A stretch of DNA of 64,000 bases, from contig NZ_LMJT01000005.1 in assembly GCF_001429395.1 (NCBI RefSeq), forward strand, positions 186,001 through 250,000, in the 5' to 3' direction. Numbering within the stretch: the first letter of the stretch is position 1; each line of letters begins with the position of its first letter. The notes below the pieces were generated by a model, which was not told where the DNA came from, did not search any database, and saw nothing but the letters and a program-made list of their open reading frames with translations. This DNA comes from Allobosea sp. Root381 (GTDB taxonomy: Bacteria > Pseudomonadota > Alphaproteobacteria > Rhizobiales > Beijerinckiaceae). This document shows, one piece after another, positions 23,754 through 33,221 of the stretch. The position numbers were made by a program, and so were the translations under genes.

Positions 23754-23948
23754 ATGACGACCGAGACCGCGAAGGTGAGCGGCCCGGAGGCTGCGCCCGA
23801 CAAGCCGACCCGGCGTGCCGAACTCTTGGCTTTCCTGACCTTGGCCGTCCTGATCTGGCCCGTCGTCACGGTCGGCTTCGTCGGTGGTTACGGCTTTCTT
23901 GTCTGGATGTATCAGATCGTTTTCGGCCCGCCCGGCCCTCCGCAGTGA
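23754..23948 (+). CDS. napE: NapE, small membrane protein of periplasmic nitrate reductase
   Basis: A 64-residue protein with one strong TM helix (LLAFLTLAVLIWPVVTVGFV) and the GFLVWMYQIVFGPPGPP tail typical of NapE. Its exact role is unknown. An ATG at 23754 with AAAGGGCAGGAG directly ahead is preferred to a GTG at 23736. It is the first gene of napEFDABC. Confidence 0.88.
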   Translation: MTTETAKVSGPEAAPDKPTRRAELLAFLTLAVLIWPVVTVGFVGGYGFLVWMYQIVFGPPGPPQ

Positions 23949-23960
23949 GAGGGGTTCGCC

Positions 23961-24470
23961 ATGGACGGATCCACGATCGATCTCGGGCGCCGCGGCTTCC
24001 TCACCGGACGGCGCAAATCGCTTCCCGACAGCATTCGCCCGCCGTGGTCGCGGGAGGCCTCGATCGCTGCTGCCTGCACGGGTTGCGGCGCCTGCGTGCC
24101 CGCCTGCCCGCAGCACATCATCACGCTAGACCGCGATAGCCGCCCCGCCTTGGCATTCGAGACGGCCGAGTGCAGCTTCTGCGGCGCCTGCGCGCAAGCC
24201 TGTCCCGAGCCGGTGTTCGACCTTGCCATCGCCGCCTTCCCCCATGGCGTGGCGATCGGCACGCAGTGCTTCGCCCAGCGTGGCATCGTCTGCCAGAGCT
24301 GCGGCGACGCCTGTCCGGAAAGCGCCATCCGCTTCCGCCCCCGGCTCGGCGGCCCTGCCCTCCCGGAGATCGCCGCTGATCGCTGCAGCGGCTGCGGCGC
24401 CTGCATTGCCGCGTGCCCGGCAAGCGCCATGAGCGCGACTGTTCGGAGCATGGAGGCCGCCCATGTCTGA
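23961..24470 (+). CDS. napF: NapF ferredoxin-type protein
   Basis: A 169-residue cytoplasmic iron-sulfur protein that helps maturation of NapA. Four cysteine groups are seen: C39-C42-C45-C49, C71-C74-C77-C81, C103 with C111-C114-C118, and C142-C145-C148-C152. The N-terminus LGRRGFLTGRR resembles a twin-arginine motif, as is common in NapF, although the protein stays in the cytoplasm. The gene overlaps napD by 8 bases. Confidence 0.92.
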   Translation: MDGSTIDLGRRGFLTGRRKSLPDSIRPPWSREASIAAACTGCGACVPACPQHIITLDRDSRPALAFETAECSFCGACAQACPEPVFDLAIAAFPHGVAIGTQCFAQRGIVCQSCGDACPESAIRFRPRLGGPALPEIAADRCSGCGACIAACPASAMSATVRSMEAAHV

Positions 24471-24741
24471 GCCCTCCAGCCCGCGCTTCCATCACATCTC
24501 GAGCGCCGTCGTCTCGGCCCTTCCGGTCCATCTCGACGCGGTCCTCGCCGAAATCGGCCGCATGCCCGACACCGAGATTCACCGGGTCGAGAACGGCAAG
24601 ATCGTCATCGTGCTCGAGGGTGCAAGCACCGGCGTGATCGGCAACCGGCTCGCCGCCATCGGCCTGATCGAAGGCGTGCTTTCGGCCAACATGGTGTTCG
24701 AGCAGATCGAAGACCTCGACGACCTTGGAGTAGACCCATGA
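24463..24741 (+). CDS. napD: NapD, NapA signal-peptide chaperone
   Basis: A 92-residue protein ([20 protein letters not shown]...GKIVIVLEG...[13 protein letters not shown]) with the ferredoxin-like NapD fold. It binds the twin-arginine leader of NapA and holds export until the molybdenum cofactor is in place. It overlaps napF at its start and napA at its stop (ATGA at 24738). Confidence 0.93.
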   Translation: MSEPSSPRFHHISSAVVSALPVHLDAVLAEIGRMPDTEIHRVENGKIVIVLEGASTGVIGNRLAAIGLIEGVLSANMVFEQIEDLDDLGVDP

Positions 24742-27233
24742 CCGTGTCCCGTCGCGACATGCTGAAGGCGCAGGCAGCCGGCGTTGCCGCGCTCGCCGCC
24801 AATATGAGCGTCCCGGCCGGCGCCCAGCCGGTTTCGGGTGGCATCGACAGCCTGCAGATCAAGTGGTCCAAGGCGCCCTGCCGGTTCTGCGGCACCGGCT
24901 GCGGCGTCATGGTCGGCGTCAAGGAAGGCCGCGTCATCGCCACGCATGGCGACATGAAGGCCGAGGTCAACCGCGGCCTCAACTGCATCAAGGGCTATTT
25001 CCTCTCCAAGATCATGTACGGCAGCGACCGGCTGACCCAACCGCTGCTGCGCAAGAGGAACGGCGTCTACGCCAAGGACGGTGAGTTCACCCCGGTTTCC
25101 TGGGAGGAGGCCTTCGACACCATGGCCGCCAAGGCCAAGGAGACGCTGAAGGCCAAGGGACCGACCGCGCTCGGCATGTTCGGCTCGGGCCAGTGGACGA
25201 TCTTCGAGGGCTATGCCGCGACCAAGCTGATGCGGGCCGGATTCCGCTCCAACAACCTCGACCCCAACGCCCGCCACTGCATGGCCTCGGCCGCCTACGC
25301 CTTCATGCGCACCTTCGGCATGGACGAGCCGATGGGCTGCTATGACGACTTCGAACATGCCGACGCCTTCGTGCTCTGGGGCTCGAACATGGCGGAGATG
25401 CACCCGATCCTGTGGACGCGGCTGACGGATCGGAGGCTCGGCCATCCCCACGTCAAGGTCGCGGTGCTCTCGACCTTCACCCATCGCAGCTCGGACCTCG
25501 CCGACATCCCGATCGTGTTCAAGCCGGGCACGGACCTGGCGATCCTGAACTACATCGCCAACCACATCATCTCGACCGGGAAGATGAACAAGGACTTCGT
25601 CGAGAAGCACACGACCTTCGTCAAGGGCGCGACCGACATCGGCTACGGCCTGCGCCCCGACGATCCGCGCGAGGTCAAGGCGCGCAAGGCCGCCGACGTG
25701 ACGGCGACGACGCCGATCGACTTCGAGGCCTTCGCAGCCTCGGTCAAGGAGTACACGCTGGAGAAGGTCTCGGCCCTGAGCGGCGTCGAACCGGGCTTCC
25801 TGCAGCAGCTCGCCGAACTCTACGCCGATCCCAAGCGCAAGGTCATGTCGCTCTGGACGATGGGTTTCAACCAGCATGTGCGCGGCGTCTGGGCCAACCA
25901 GATGGTCTACAACCTGCACCTGCTGACGGGTAAGATCTCGGAGCCCGGCAACAGCCCGTTCTCGCTCACCGGCCAGCCCTCCGCCTGTGGCACTGCGCGC
26001 GAGGTCGGCACCTTCGCCCATCGCCTGCCCGCCGACATGACGGTGGTGAACCCCGAGCACCGCAAGCATGCCGAGGAGATCTGGCGGATCCCGCACGGGA
26101 TCATTCCGGACAAGCCGGGCTACCACGCCGTCGAGCAGGACCGGATGCTCAAGGACGGCAAGCTGAATTTCTACTGGATCCAGGTCAACAACAACCTCCA
26201 GGCCGCGCCCAACAGCAGCAACGAGACCTATCCGGGCTATCGCAACCCCGAGAATTTCATCGTCGTCTCGGATGCCTATCCGACGGTGACGGCGATGGCG
26301 GCCGACCTGATCCTGCCCGCCGCGATGTGGGTCGAGAAGGAAGGCGCCTACGGCAATGCCGAGCGGCGCACCCATGTCTGGCACCAGCTGGTCGACGCGC
26401 CGGGTCAGGCGCGCTCCGATCTCTGGCAGCTGATGGAGTTCTCGAAGCGCTTCACGACCGACGAGGTCTGGCCGAAGGAAATCCTCGACGCCAGCCCGAA
26501 CTACCGCGGCAAGACGCTGTTCGACGTGCTCTTCAAGAACGGGCAGGTCGACCGCTTCGCGCTCGCCGAGATCGACCCCGGCTACGAGAACCTGGAAGCG
26601 AAGCATTTCGGCTTCTACGTGCATAAGGGGCTGTTCGAGGAGTATGCCGCCTTCGGCCGTGGCCACGGCCACGATCTCGGCCCCTACGACCTCTACCATG
26701 AGGTGCGCGGCCTGCGCTGGCCGGTGGTCGGCGGCAAGGAGACGCTCTGGCGCTACCGCGAGGGCCTCGACCCTTACGTCAAGCCGGGCAAGGGCGTCGA
26801 GTTCTACGGCAACAAGGACGGCAAGGCCCGCATCATCGCGGTTCCCTACGAGCCGCCGGCGGAAAGCCCCGATGCCGATTTCGACCTCTGGCTGGTCACC
26901 GGCCGCGTGCTGGAACACTGGCATTCCGGTTCCATGACCATGCGCGTGCCCGAGCTGTACAAGGCCTTCCCCGGCGCACGCTGCTTCATGCATCCCGACG
27001 ACGCCCGCAAGCGCGGGCTCAACCAGGGTGCCGAGATCCGTGTGATCTCGCGCCGGGGCGAGATGCGTACCCGCGTCGAGACGCGCGGGCGCAATCGCAT
27101 GCCGGAGGGCGTCGTCTTCGTGCCCTGGTTCGACGCGAGCCAGCTCATCAACAAGACGACGCTCGACGCCACCGATCCCATCTCCAAGCAAACGGATTTC
27201 AAGAAATGCGCGGTCAAGATCCTGGCGGTCTGA
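24738..27233 (+). CDS. napA: Periplasmic nitrate reductase catalytic subunit
   Basis: An 831-residue bis-MGD molybdoenzyme reducing nitrate to nitrite in the periplasm. It has a twin-arginine leader [12 protein letters not shown] and a 4Fe-4S site at Cys48-Cys51-Cys55-Cys83 ([14 protein letters not shown]). The molybdenum-ligand cysteine is Cys181 in NARHCMASA. Length and C-terminal domain are normal. The start overlaps napD. Electrons arrive from NapC via NapB. Confidence 0.97.
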   Translation: MTVSRRDMLKAQAAGVAALAANMSVPAGAQPVSGGIDSLQIKWSKAPCRFCGTGCGVMVGVKEGRVIATHGDMKAEVNRGLNCIKGYFLSKIMYGSDRLTQPLLRKRNGVYAKDGEFTPVSWEEAFDTMAAKAKETLKAKGPTALGMFGSGQWTIFEGYAATKLMRAGFRSNNLDPNARHCMASAAYAFMRTFGMDEPMGCYDDFEHADAFVLWGSNMAEMHPILWTRLTDRRLGHPHVKVAVLSTFTHRSSDLADIPIVFKPGTDLAILNYIANHIISTGKMNKDFVEKHTTFVKGATDIGYGLRPDDPREVKARKAADVTATTPIDFEAFAASVKEYTLEKVSALSGVEPGFLQQLAELYADPKRKVMSLWTMGFNQHVRGVWANQMVYNLHLLTGKISEPGNSPFSLTGQPSACGTAREVGTFAHRLPADMTVVNPEHRKHAEEIWRIPHGIIPDKPGYHAVEQDRMLKDGKLNFYWIQVNNNLQAAPNSSNETYPGYRNPENFIVVSDAYPTVTAMAADLILPAAMWVEKEGAYGNAERRTHVWHQLVDAPGQARSDLWQLMEFSKRFTTDEVWPKEILDASPNYRGKTLFDVLFKNGQVDRFALAEIDPGYENLEAKHFGFYVHKGLFEEYAAFGRGHGHDLGPYDLYHEVRGLRWPVVGGKETLWRYREGLDPYVKPGKGVEFYGNKDGKARIIAVPYEPPAESPDADFDLWLVTGRVLEHWHSGSMTMRVPELYKAFPGARCFMHPDDARKRGLNQGAEIRVISRRGEMRTRVETRGRNRMPEGVVFVPWFDASQLINKTTLDATDPISKQTDFKKCAVKILAV

Positions 27234-27238
27234 GCCTA

Positions 27239-27709
27239 ATGCGCTCCTGGACCGTCCTCGCTGCCGCTGCCGCGGCCAGCCTCGTCCTGGCCTTCGGGGT
27301 GGCCTTCTCGCAAGAAGGGGCGCCCGTGAAGATCGTGCCGCGGGTGACGGGCAACGCCCAGCCCATGGCGCTGGAACCGATCCCCCCGCTCGGACGCCCC
27401 GTCGTCGACGACGTCAAGCGCATGCGGAACTATCCGGAGCAGCCGCCGGTCATCCCGCACTCGATCGACGGCTATCAGCTCACCCTGAACACCAATCGGT
27501 GCATGGACTGCCACAAGCGCGAGTTCACCGAGGGCTCGGGCGCGCCGATGATCAGCGTCACCCATTTCCAGGACCGCGACGGGCAGGTGCTCTCGGATGT
27601 GACGCCGCGCCGCTATTTCTGCACGGCTTGCCATGTCCAGCAGACCGACGTCCAGCCGCTGGTCCGGAACGAGTTCCGGGACGCCAAGGACATCGGGCGG
27701 AAGCCGTAA
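27239..27709 (+). CDS. napB: NapB, dihaem cytochrome c subunit
   Basis: A 156-residue periplasmic cytochrome. A Sec signal peptide (about residues 1-24) is followed by two haem sites, Cys88-Cys91-His92 (CMDCH) and Cys128-Cys131-His132 (CTACH). It passes electrons from NapC to NapA. The ATG at 27239 gives a clean signal peptide; an ATG at 27206 overlapping napA is a less likely alternative. The ribosome binding site is weak, so coupling to napA translation is possible. Confidence 0.93.
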   Translation: MRSWTVLAAAAAASLVLAFGVAFSQEGAPVKIVPRVTGNAQPMALEPIPPLGRPVVDDVKRMRNYPEQPPVIPHSIDGYQLTLNTNRCMDCHKREFTEGSGAPMISVTHFQDRDGQVLSDVTPRRYFCTACHVQQTDVQPLVRNEFRDAKDIGRKP

Positions 27710-27721
27710 CGGGACAGGATC

Positions 27722-28435
27722 ATGGCTAGGCTCAAATCCTTCATCCGCTGGTGCTGGAACAGCCTCGTGGCGTTCTGGCGCATCATCAGCCGGCCCAGCG
27801 CCTATCTGCCGCTCGGCTTCCTGACGGTCGGCGGCTTCGTCTGCGGCGTTATCTTCTGGGGCGGCTTCAACACCGCGCTCGAGGTCACCAACACCGAGAA
27901 GTTCTGCACCTCCTGTCACGAGATGCGCGACAACGTCTATCAGGAGCTGACCCAGACGGTGCATTTCCAGAACCGCTCCGGCGTGCGCGCCACCTGCCCG
28001 GATTGCCACGTTCCGCATAACTGGACTGACAAGATCGCCCGCAAGATGCAGGCATCCAAGGAGGTCTGGGGCAAGATCTTCGGCACGATCTCGACGCGCG
28101 AAAAGTTCCTCGACATGCGCCTCGAGCTCGCCAAGCACGAATGGGCGCGCCTCAAGGCCAACGACTCGCTCGAATGCCGGAACTGCCATTCTTCGGTGGC
28201 TATGGACTTCACCAAGCAGACGCGCCGGGCGGCCGAAATCCACAGCCGCTTCCTGACCACCGGCGAGAAGACCTGCATCGACTGCCACAAGGGCATCGCT
28301 CATCTCCTGCCGGACATGAGGGGCATCGAGCCCGGCTGGAAAGATGCGCCGGAGCTGCAGGGCAAGGGCAGTGCGTACCTGCACGCCCCGGAGCAGGCCG
28401 TGCGTACCTATCTGGCGGAGATCGAGACGCGCTGA
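27722..28435 (+). CDS. napC: NapC, tetrahaem cytochrome c quinol dehydrogenase
   Basis: A 237-residue NapC/NirT-family protein with an N-terminal membrane anchor (about residues 28-48) and four haem sites (CTSCH at 62, CPDCH at 92, CRNCH at 152, CIDCH at 185). It oxidises quinol and reduces NapB. It is the last nap gene; napGH are absent, so quinol oxidation must go through NapC. Confidence 0.95.
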   Translation: MARLKSFIRWCWNSLVAFWRIISRPSAYLPLGFLTVGGFVCGVIFWGGFNTALEVTNTEKFCTSCHEMRDNVYQELTQTVHFQNRSGVRATCPDCHVPHNWTDKIARKMQASKEVWGKIFGTISTREKFLDMRLELAKHEWARLKANDSLECRNCHSSVAMDFTKQTRRAAEIHSRFLTTGEKTCIDCHKGIAHLLPDMRGIEPGWKDAPELQGKGSAYLHAPEQAVRTYLAEIETR

Positions 28436-28761
28436 TCGCTGCCTACGGAGCCAGCGATACCGACGGGCCGCGCGGCTGCCCTCCATCGCCGCGCGTTCCG
28501 GGATGACCCGCTCGGGGTTTCAACCTGAGCATATCGGATGCTCTGGGACATTTTGTCCGACCATCCCGGCGGCAAAATGGGTATTTGAAATGTCACTTCT
28601 GTGCGATACGCCATGAATGCTGGCTTGGTGGCGTACGACGCCTGACGGCCGGAACAGGCTGGCGCGCTTCCGGCGAGAAGCTGTCGTCGAGATCACCTGC
28701 GGTTCCGGCAGAGGCGCCTGTCAGGCGCTCGACGCCGAGCCTGCGGCTGAGGGAGTGAACC
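28436..28761. promoter_or_regulatory. nap-cco intergenic region with several short dyads
   Basis: 326 bases without a gene. I see GAGCAT-N5-ATGCTC (28527-28543), GGACA-TTT-TGTCC (28546-28558), CATTTTG...CAAAATG (28549-28579) and GGCGT-ACG-ACGCC near 28633. They cluster in the likely nap 3' end and ccoN promoter. No TTG-N8-CAA box of the FNR/FixK type is visible, which is unusual ahead of a cbb3 operon. A terminator with a T-run is not evident. Confidence 0.4.
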
Positions 28762-30423
28762 GTGGTTGCTGCACTCACACTCGCGGAACGACAGAGCGCC
28801 ATCGCCATATCCGCGCTCGTCGCGATGTGCGGGCTGGCCATGGCCATCGCCGGAAGCGACGACCTGCTGGGCGCACATGGCGTCATCGTCCTGATCTTCG
28901 GGCTCGGCTGCAGCGCGCTCGTCATGTCGCGCTATTTCGCGCCGGAGCCGTCTGAAGAGCGGCTAACGCGCTATTATGACGACCCGATCAGGGTCGGCAT
29001 CATCCTCTCCCTGGGCTGGGCCGTGGTCGGCATGTTCTTCGGCGTCTGGGTTGCCGCGCTGCTGGCCTGGCCGGACCTGACTTTCGACGCGCCCTGGGCC
29101 AGCTTCGGCCGCCTCAGGCCCGTGCACACCTCGGGCGTCATCTTCGGCTTCGGCGGCAATGCGCTGATCGCAACCTCCTTCCATGTGCTGCAGCGCACCA
29201 CGCGGGCACGCCTGCCGGATCAGCTCAGCCCCTGGTTCGTCCTGCTGGGCTACAACCTGTTCTGCGCGGTCGCGGCCAGCGGCTACCTGATGGGCGTGAC
29301 CCAGTCGAAGGAATATGCCGAGCCCGAATGGTACGCCGACATCTGGCTGGTCGTCGTCTGGGTCGTCTACTTCCTGATCTATCTGCGCACGCTGCAGCGG
29401 CGCAAGGAACCGCATATCTACGTCGCCAACTGGTACTACATGGCCTTCATCCTGGTCGTGGCGGTGCTGCATATCGTCAACAACCTCGCCGTGCCGATCT
29501 CCTTCGGCCAAGCCAAGAGCTATTCGCTGTTCTCCGGCGTGCAGGATGCGATGACGCAGTGGTGGTACGGCCACAACGCCGTCGCCTTCTTCCTCACCGC
29601 CGGCTTCCTCGGGATGATGTACTACTACCTGCCCAAGCGGGCGGGGCGGCCGATCTTCTCCTACAGGCTGTCGATCATCAGCTTCTGGGGCATCACCTTC
29701 ATGTATATGTGGGCGGGCTCGCACCACCTGCATTACACCGCGCTGCCGCAATGGGTGCAGACGCTGGGCATGACCTTCTCGGTCGTGCTGCTCGTCCCGT
29801 CCTGGGCCTCGGCCGGCAACGCGCTGGCGACCCTCAACGGCGCCTGGGACAAGGTGCGCGACGACGCGACGCTGCGCTTCATGATGGTCGCCGCGGTCTT
29901 CTACGGCATCTCGACCTTCGAGGGCTCGTTCATGGCGATCCGGGCCGTGAACTCGCTCTCGCACTACACCGACTGGACGGTGGGCCATGTCCATGCCGGC
30001 GCGCTCGGCTGGGTGGCGATGATCACCTTCGGCTCGCTCTATGCGCTGGTGCCGTGGATGTGGAACGTGGAGCGCATGTATTCGCCCAGGCTGATCGAGG
30101 TCCATTTCTGGCTCGCGCTCGCCGGGACCATCATCTACGTCTTCGCGATGTGGAACTCGGGCATCATCCAGGGCCTGATGTGGCGGACCTATAACGACAG
30201 CGGCACCCTCGCCTATTCCTTCCTCGACAGTCTTGTCGCAATGCACCCCTACTACATCGCGCGCACCGTCGGCGGCCTGTTGTTCCTGCTCGGCGCGCTC
30301 GTCGCCTGCTACAACGTCTGGATGACGATCCGGAGCGCGCATGCGCGGCTGGCCGCGGGCGCCGGAGAAGGCGACCGCCCCGTTCCTCATGGCGCCGGCG
30401 CGGCGCTGCAGCCCGGGGAGTGA
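28762..30423 (+). CDS. ccoN: cbb3-type cytochrome c oxidase subunit I
   Basis: A 553-residue, 12-13-helix haem-copper oxidase subunit, the catalytic part of a high-affinity oxidase used at low oxygen. It has an extended N-terminus, then FDAPWASFGRLRPVHTSGVI (haem ligand region), WWYGHNAVAFFLTAGFLG (CuB histidine and cross-linked tyrosine region), MWAGSHHLHYTALPQW (CuB His pair) and VGHVHAGALGWVAM (haem ligands). Start is GTG 28762 with GGGAG ahead. The ccoO ATG follows 5 bases after its stop. Confidence 0.96.
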   Translation: MVAALTLAERQSAIAISALVAMCGLAMAIAGSDDLLGAHGVIVLIFGLGCSALVMSRYFAPEPSEERLTRYYDDPIRVGIILSLGWAVVGMFFGVWVAALLAWPDLTFDAPWASFGRLRPVHTSGVIFGFGGNALIATSFHVLQRTTRARLPDQLSPWFVLLGYNLFCAVAASGYLMGVTQSKEYAEPEWYADIWLVVVWVVYFLIYLRTLQRRKEPHIYVANWYYMAFILVVAVLHIVNNLAVPISFGQAKSYSLFSGVQDAMTQWWYGHNAVAFFLTAGFLGMMYYYLPKRAGRPIFSYRLSIISFWGITFMYMWAGSHHLHYTALPQWVQTLGMTFSVVLLVPSWASAGNALATLNGAWDKVRDDATLRFMMVAAVFYGISTFEGSFMAIRAVNSLSHYTDWTVGHVHAGALGWVAMITFGSLYALVPWMWNVERMYSPRLIEVHFWLALAGTIIYVFAMWNSGIIQGLMWRTYNDSGTLAYSFLDSLVAMHPYYIARTVGGLLFLLGALVACYNVWMTIRSAHARLAAGAGEGDRPVPHGAGAALQPGE

Positions 30424-30428
30424 GCCCG

Positions 30429-31163
30429 ATGCGCGAATTCTTCCATCGCAAGCTCGAGCGCAGCGCCATCGGCTTCGTGCTCGCCATCATCGGCGTTTCG
30501 GCCATCGGCGGCTTCGTCGAGATCGCACCGCTCTTCACCATCGACGAGACGGTCGAGAAGGCGCCGGACATGCGCGTCTACACACCGCTCGAGCTGGCCG
30601 GCCGGAACATCTACATCCGCGAGGGCTGCTACGCCTGCCACAGCCAGATGATCCGCACGCTGCGCGACGAAGTCGAGCGCTACGGCCCGTATTCGCTCGC
30701 CGTCGAATCGAAGTACGACCATCCGATGCTGTGGGGCTCGAAGCGGACCGGGCCCGACATCGCCCGGCTCGGCGGCAAGTATTCGGATGCCTGGCATGTC
30801 GCGCATCTGATCAACCCGCGCGATGTCGTGCCGCAATCGGTGATGCCGAAATATGGGTGGCTGATGCGCACCGAGCTCAGGACCAGCGACCTCGGCAAGC
30901 ACCTCGCCGCGCAGCGCGCCGTCGGCGTGCCCTATACCGACGCGATGATCGCCAATGCGAGCGCCGACGCCTATGGCCAGGCCAGCCCCGACAGCCCCTA
31001 TGCCGGCGGCGTGAGCGAGCGCTACGGGGCGGCGACCAATTTGCGTGCCTTCGACGGTGAACCGAACCGCCTGACCGAGATGGATGCGATGGTGGCCTAT
31101 CTCCAGGTGCTCGGCCGACTGACCGATGCGGCGCATCGCCAGACTGCAGCCAGCGGGGACTGA
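30429..31163 (+). CDS. ccoO: cbb3-type cytochrome c oxidase subunit II
   Basis: A 244-residue membrane-anchored monohaem cytochrome c (CYACH in REGCYACHSQMIRTL), with an N-terminal TM helix and the GPDIARLGGKYSDAWH and VPQSVMPKY segments of CcoO. The ATG at 30429 follows GGGGAG; a GTG at 30420 is the alternative. It relays electrons from CcoP to CcoN. Confidence 0.95.
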   Translation: MREFFHRKLERSAIGFVLAIIGVSAIGGFVEIAPLFTIDETVEKAPDMRVYTPLELAGRNIYIREGCYACHSQMIRTLRDEVERYGPYSLAVESKYDHPMLWGSKRTGPDIARLGGKYSDAWHVAHLINPRDVVPQSVMPKYGWLMRTELRTSDLGKHLAAQRAVGVPYTDAMIANASADAYGQASPDSPYAGGVSERYGAATNLRAFDGEPNRLTEMDAMVAYLQVLGRLTDAAHRQTAASGD

Positions 31164-31167
31164 CGCC

Positions 31168-31338
31168 ATGGACCTCGACCATCAAACGTTGGTCGGCTTC
31201 GCCAAGAGCTGGGGCCTGTTCTACCTGATCGCCCTCGCCATCGGCGTACTGGTCTATGCGCTGTGGCCTTCGAACCGAGCACGCTTCGACCGCGCCAAGA
31301 ACAGCATTCTCGACAAGGACGACAGGCCGGGGGACTGA
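31168..31338 (+). CDS. ccoQ: cbb3 oxidase small subunit CcoQ
   Basis: A 56-residue protein with one TM helix (WGLFYLIALAIGVLVYALWP) and the SNRARFDRAKNSILDKDD tail typical of CcoQ/FixQ. CcoQ stabilises the complex. It starts 4 bases after the ccoO stop. Confidence 0.9.
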   Translation: MDLDHQTLVGFAKSWGLFYLIALAIGVLVYALWPSNRARFDRAKNSILDKDDRPGD

Positions 31339-31342
31339 AGCG

Positions 31343-32221
31343 ATGGATCATGCGACACGCGATCCCGTCACCGGGCGGATGACGACAGGCCACGAGTGGA
31401 ACGGCATCGAGGAACTCGATACGCCGATCCCGCGCGTGGTCCTGTTCTTCCTGGTCACGACGACCCTGTTCGCCATCGGGTACTGGCTGTTGATGCCGGC
31501 GTGGCCGCTCGGCTGGACCTACACCAAGGGCCTGCTCGGCATCGACCAGCGTGAGGTGGTGGCCCGGCAGGTGCGGGACGCGGCGGCCGAGCGTGCGAGC
31601 TGGACCAGCCGCATCGCTGATGCCTCCTTCGCCGAGATCGCCGCCGACCCGGCCCTGATGCGCCATGTCCGCGATACCGGGCGCACGCTCTTCTCCGACA
31701 ACTGCGCCGTCTGCCACGGCACCGAGGGCAAGGGCGGGCCGGGCTTCCCCAATCTCGCTGCCGACTCATGGCTCTGGGGCGGCAGCCCCGAAGCCATCGC
31801 GGAGACCATCCGCGTCGGCATCAACGACACGGCCAAGGAGACCCGGGTCTCGCAGATGATGGCCTTCGGCCGCGACGGCCTGCTACAGCGCGAGGAGGTG
31901 CTCGCCGTCGTCGCCTATGTCCGCTCGCTGTCGGGGCAGACGCTGTCGACGCCTGACCAGGCCCGCCTGCCCGCCGGCAAGGAGGTCTTCGACGCCAACT
32001 GCGTCGCTTGCCACGGGCCCGACGGCAAGGGCCTGCACGATCTCGGCGCGCCTGATCTCACCGACGCCCACTGGATCTATGGCGGCGACCTGAATGCGAT
32101 CTTCAACAGCGTCCAGAACGGACGCGTAGGCCATATGCCGAGCTGGGAAGGCCGGCTCTCACCGACCGAGATCAAGCTGCTGGCGCTCTATGTCGGCACG
32201 CTGCCGGGAGCCGGTCGATGA
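31343..32221 (+). CDS. ccoP: cbb3 oxidase dihaem subunit CcoP
   Basis: A 292-residue membrane-anchored cytochrome c with HEWNGIEELDTPIPRVVL (the CcoP/FixP N-terminal hallmark), a TM helix (about residues 34-54) and two haem sites, CAVCHGTEGKGG and CVACHGPDGKG. It receives electrons from soluble cytochrome c. The stop overlaps the next start as ATGA. Confidence 0.95.
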   Translation: MDHATRDPVTGRMTTGHEWNGIEELDTPIPRVVLFFLVTTTLFAIGYWLLMPAWPLGWTYTKGLLGIDQREVVARQVRDAAAERASWTSRIADASFAEIAADPALMRHVRDTGRTLFSDNCAVCHGTEGKGGPGFPNLAADSWLWGGSPEAIAETIRVGINDTAKETRVSQMMAFGRDGLLQREEVLAVVAYVRSLSGQTLSTPDQARLPAGKEVFDANCVACHGPDGKGLHDLGAPDLTDAHWIYGGDLNAIFNSVQNGRVGHMPSWEGRLSPTEIKLLALYVGTLPGAGR

Positions 32222-32421
32222 CGGCGCGGACAGGAGCCGCTCCGAGCCGCACCGGCCGCCGGCTCCTCTGGCTCGCGCTCGCGGCGACGGTGGCAGCGCT
32301 GCTCATCCTCGCCAATGCGCATCTGGTCTATGTCGCGGTCGGCTCGCAGCCTGCCTGCGTGCCGCATGCCAAGGCGACGGGCGAGGCGGGCCAGTACCGC
32401 GCCGCCCGCCCGGTCTGCTGA
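32218..32421 (+). CDS. Small membrane protein, 67 residues, in the cco operon
   Basis: A short protein with one TM helix (LLWLALAATVAALLILANAHLVYVA, split by charge at its ends) and a periplasmic tail with two cysteines (PACVPH and the C-terminal RPVC). It overlaps ccoP as ATGA. In most cco clusters ccoG and ccoH come here, but neither is present. It is too short for CcoH. Function unknown; the cysteines and place suggest an assembly role. Confidence 0.65.
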   Translation: MTARTGAAPSRTGRRLLWLALAATVAALLILANAHLVYVAVGSQPACVPHAKATGEAGQYRAARPVC

Positions 32422-32435
32422 AGGGGAGAGAGCCG

Positions 32436-33221
32436 ATGGGTACGATCGAGAACGGCCGCGACATTCCCCTGCCTCTCGCGGCACAGCGTCGCCGCAACCT
32501 GCCTGCGAGCGCTGCGTTCGACTGGCTCGGCGCCGGCATGCGCGACCTGTTTCACAATCCCTTGCCGAGCCTGGTCTACGGCTTCGCCGTCTTCCTGATC
32601 TCGATTTCGATCGTCTGGGGGCTGTTCCGCCTCAGCCTGGACTACATCCTGTTCCCCGCTCTGGCGGGTTTCATGGTGGTCGGTCCGGTGCTGGCGATCG
32701 GCCTCTACCAGAAGAGCCGCGACATCGGGACGGGAGAGCCGGTCAGCCTCCGGCGCATGATCTTCGTCAGGGCGGCCTCCGGCGGACAGGTCTGGTACAC
32801 TGGCGCCATCCTGTGCCTGCTGATGCTGGTCTGGATGCGGGCCGCCGTCATCATCTACGCCCTGTTCTTCGGGTTGCGACCCTTCCCCGGCTTCGGGGAC
32901 GTCCTGACCATGCTGATTTCGACATCTGAGGGCTGGGCGATGCTGCTGGTCGGCACGGCCGTCGGCGGGCTGTTCGCGGCGTTCTCCTTCGCCATCAGCA
33001 CCTTCGCCATCCCGATGCTGCTCGACGAACGCGTCGATGCCTTCACGGCGATGGGAACCAGCATCTCGATGGTCTGGAACAACATGCCGGTGATGCTGGC
33101 CTGGGGCGCCATCGTCCTCGGGCTCTTCGCACTCAGCGTGGCGACCGGGCTTCTCGGGTTGATCGTCGCCTTCCCGCTGCTGGGCCACGCCACCTGGCAC
33201 AGTTACCGGGCGATCAGATGA
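32436..33221 (+). CDS. DUF2189 membrane protein
   Basis: A 261-residue protein with about six TM helices, in the DUF2189 pattern (NPLPSLVYGFAVFLIS...AGFMVVGPVLAIGLYQKSR...FAISTFAIPMLLDERVDAF...MGTSISMVWNN). Function is unknown; members often occur beside cbb3 oxidase or other respiratory genes. The ATG at 32436 has AGGGGAGAG ahead, and the stop overlaps ccoI as ATGA. Here it takes the position normally held by ccoGH. Confidence 0.82.
   Translation: MGTIENGRDIPLPLAAQRRRNLPASAAFDWLGAGMRDLFHNPLPSLVYGFAVFLISISIVWGLFRLSLDYILFPALAGFMVVGPVLAIGLYQKSRDIGTGEPVSLRRMIFVRAASGGQVWYTGAILCLLMLVWMRAAVIIYALFFGLRPFPGFGDVLTMLISTSEGWAMLLVGTAVGGLFAAFSFAISTFAIPMLLDERVDAFTAMGTSISMVWNNMPVMLAWGAIVLGLFALSVATGLLGLIVAFPLLGHATWHSYRAIR

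Noticed and set aside
28549..28579. CATTTTG...CAAAATG as an FNR-type site
   Set aside because: The half-sites are 17 bases apart, far too wide for a Crp/Fnr dimer; treated as a possible hairpin.
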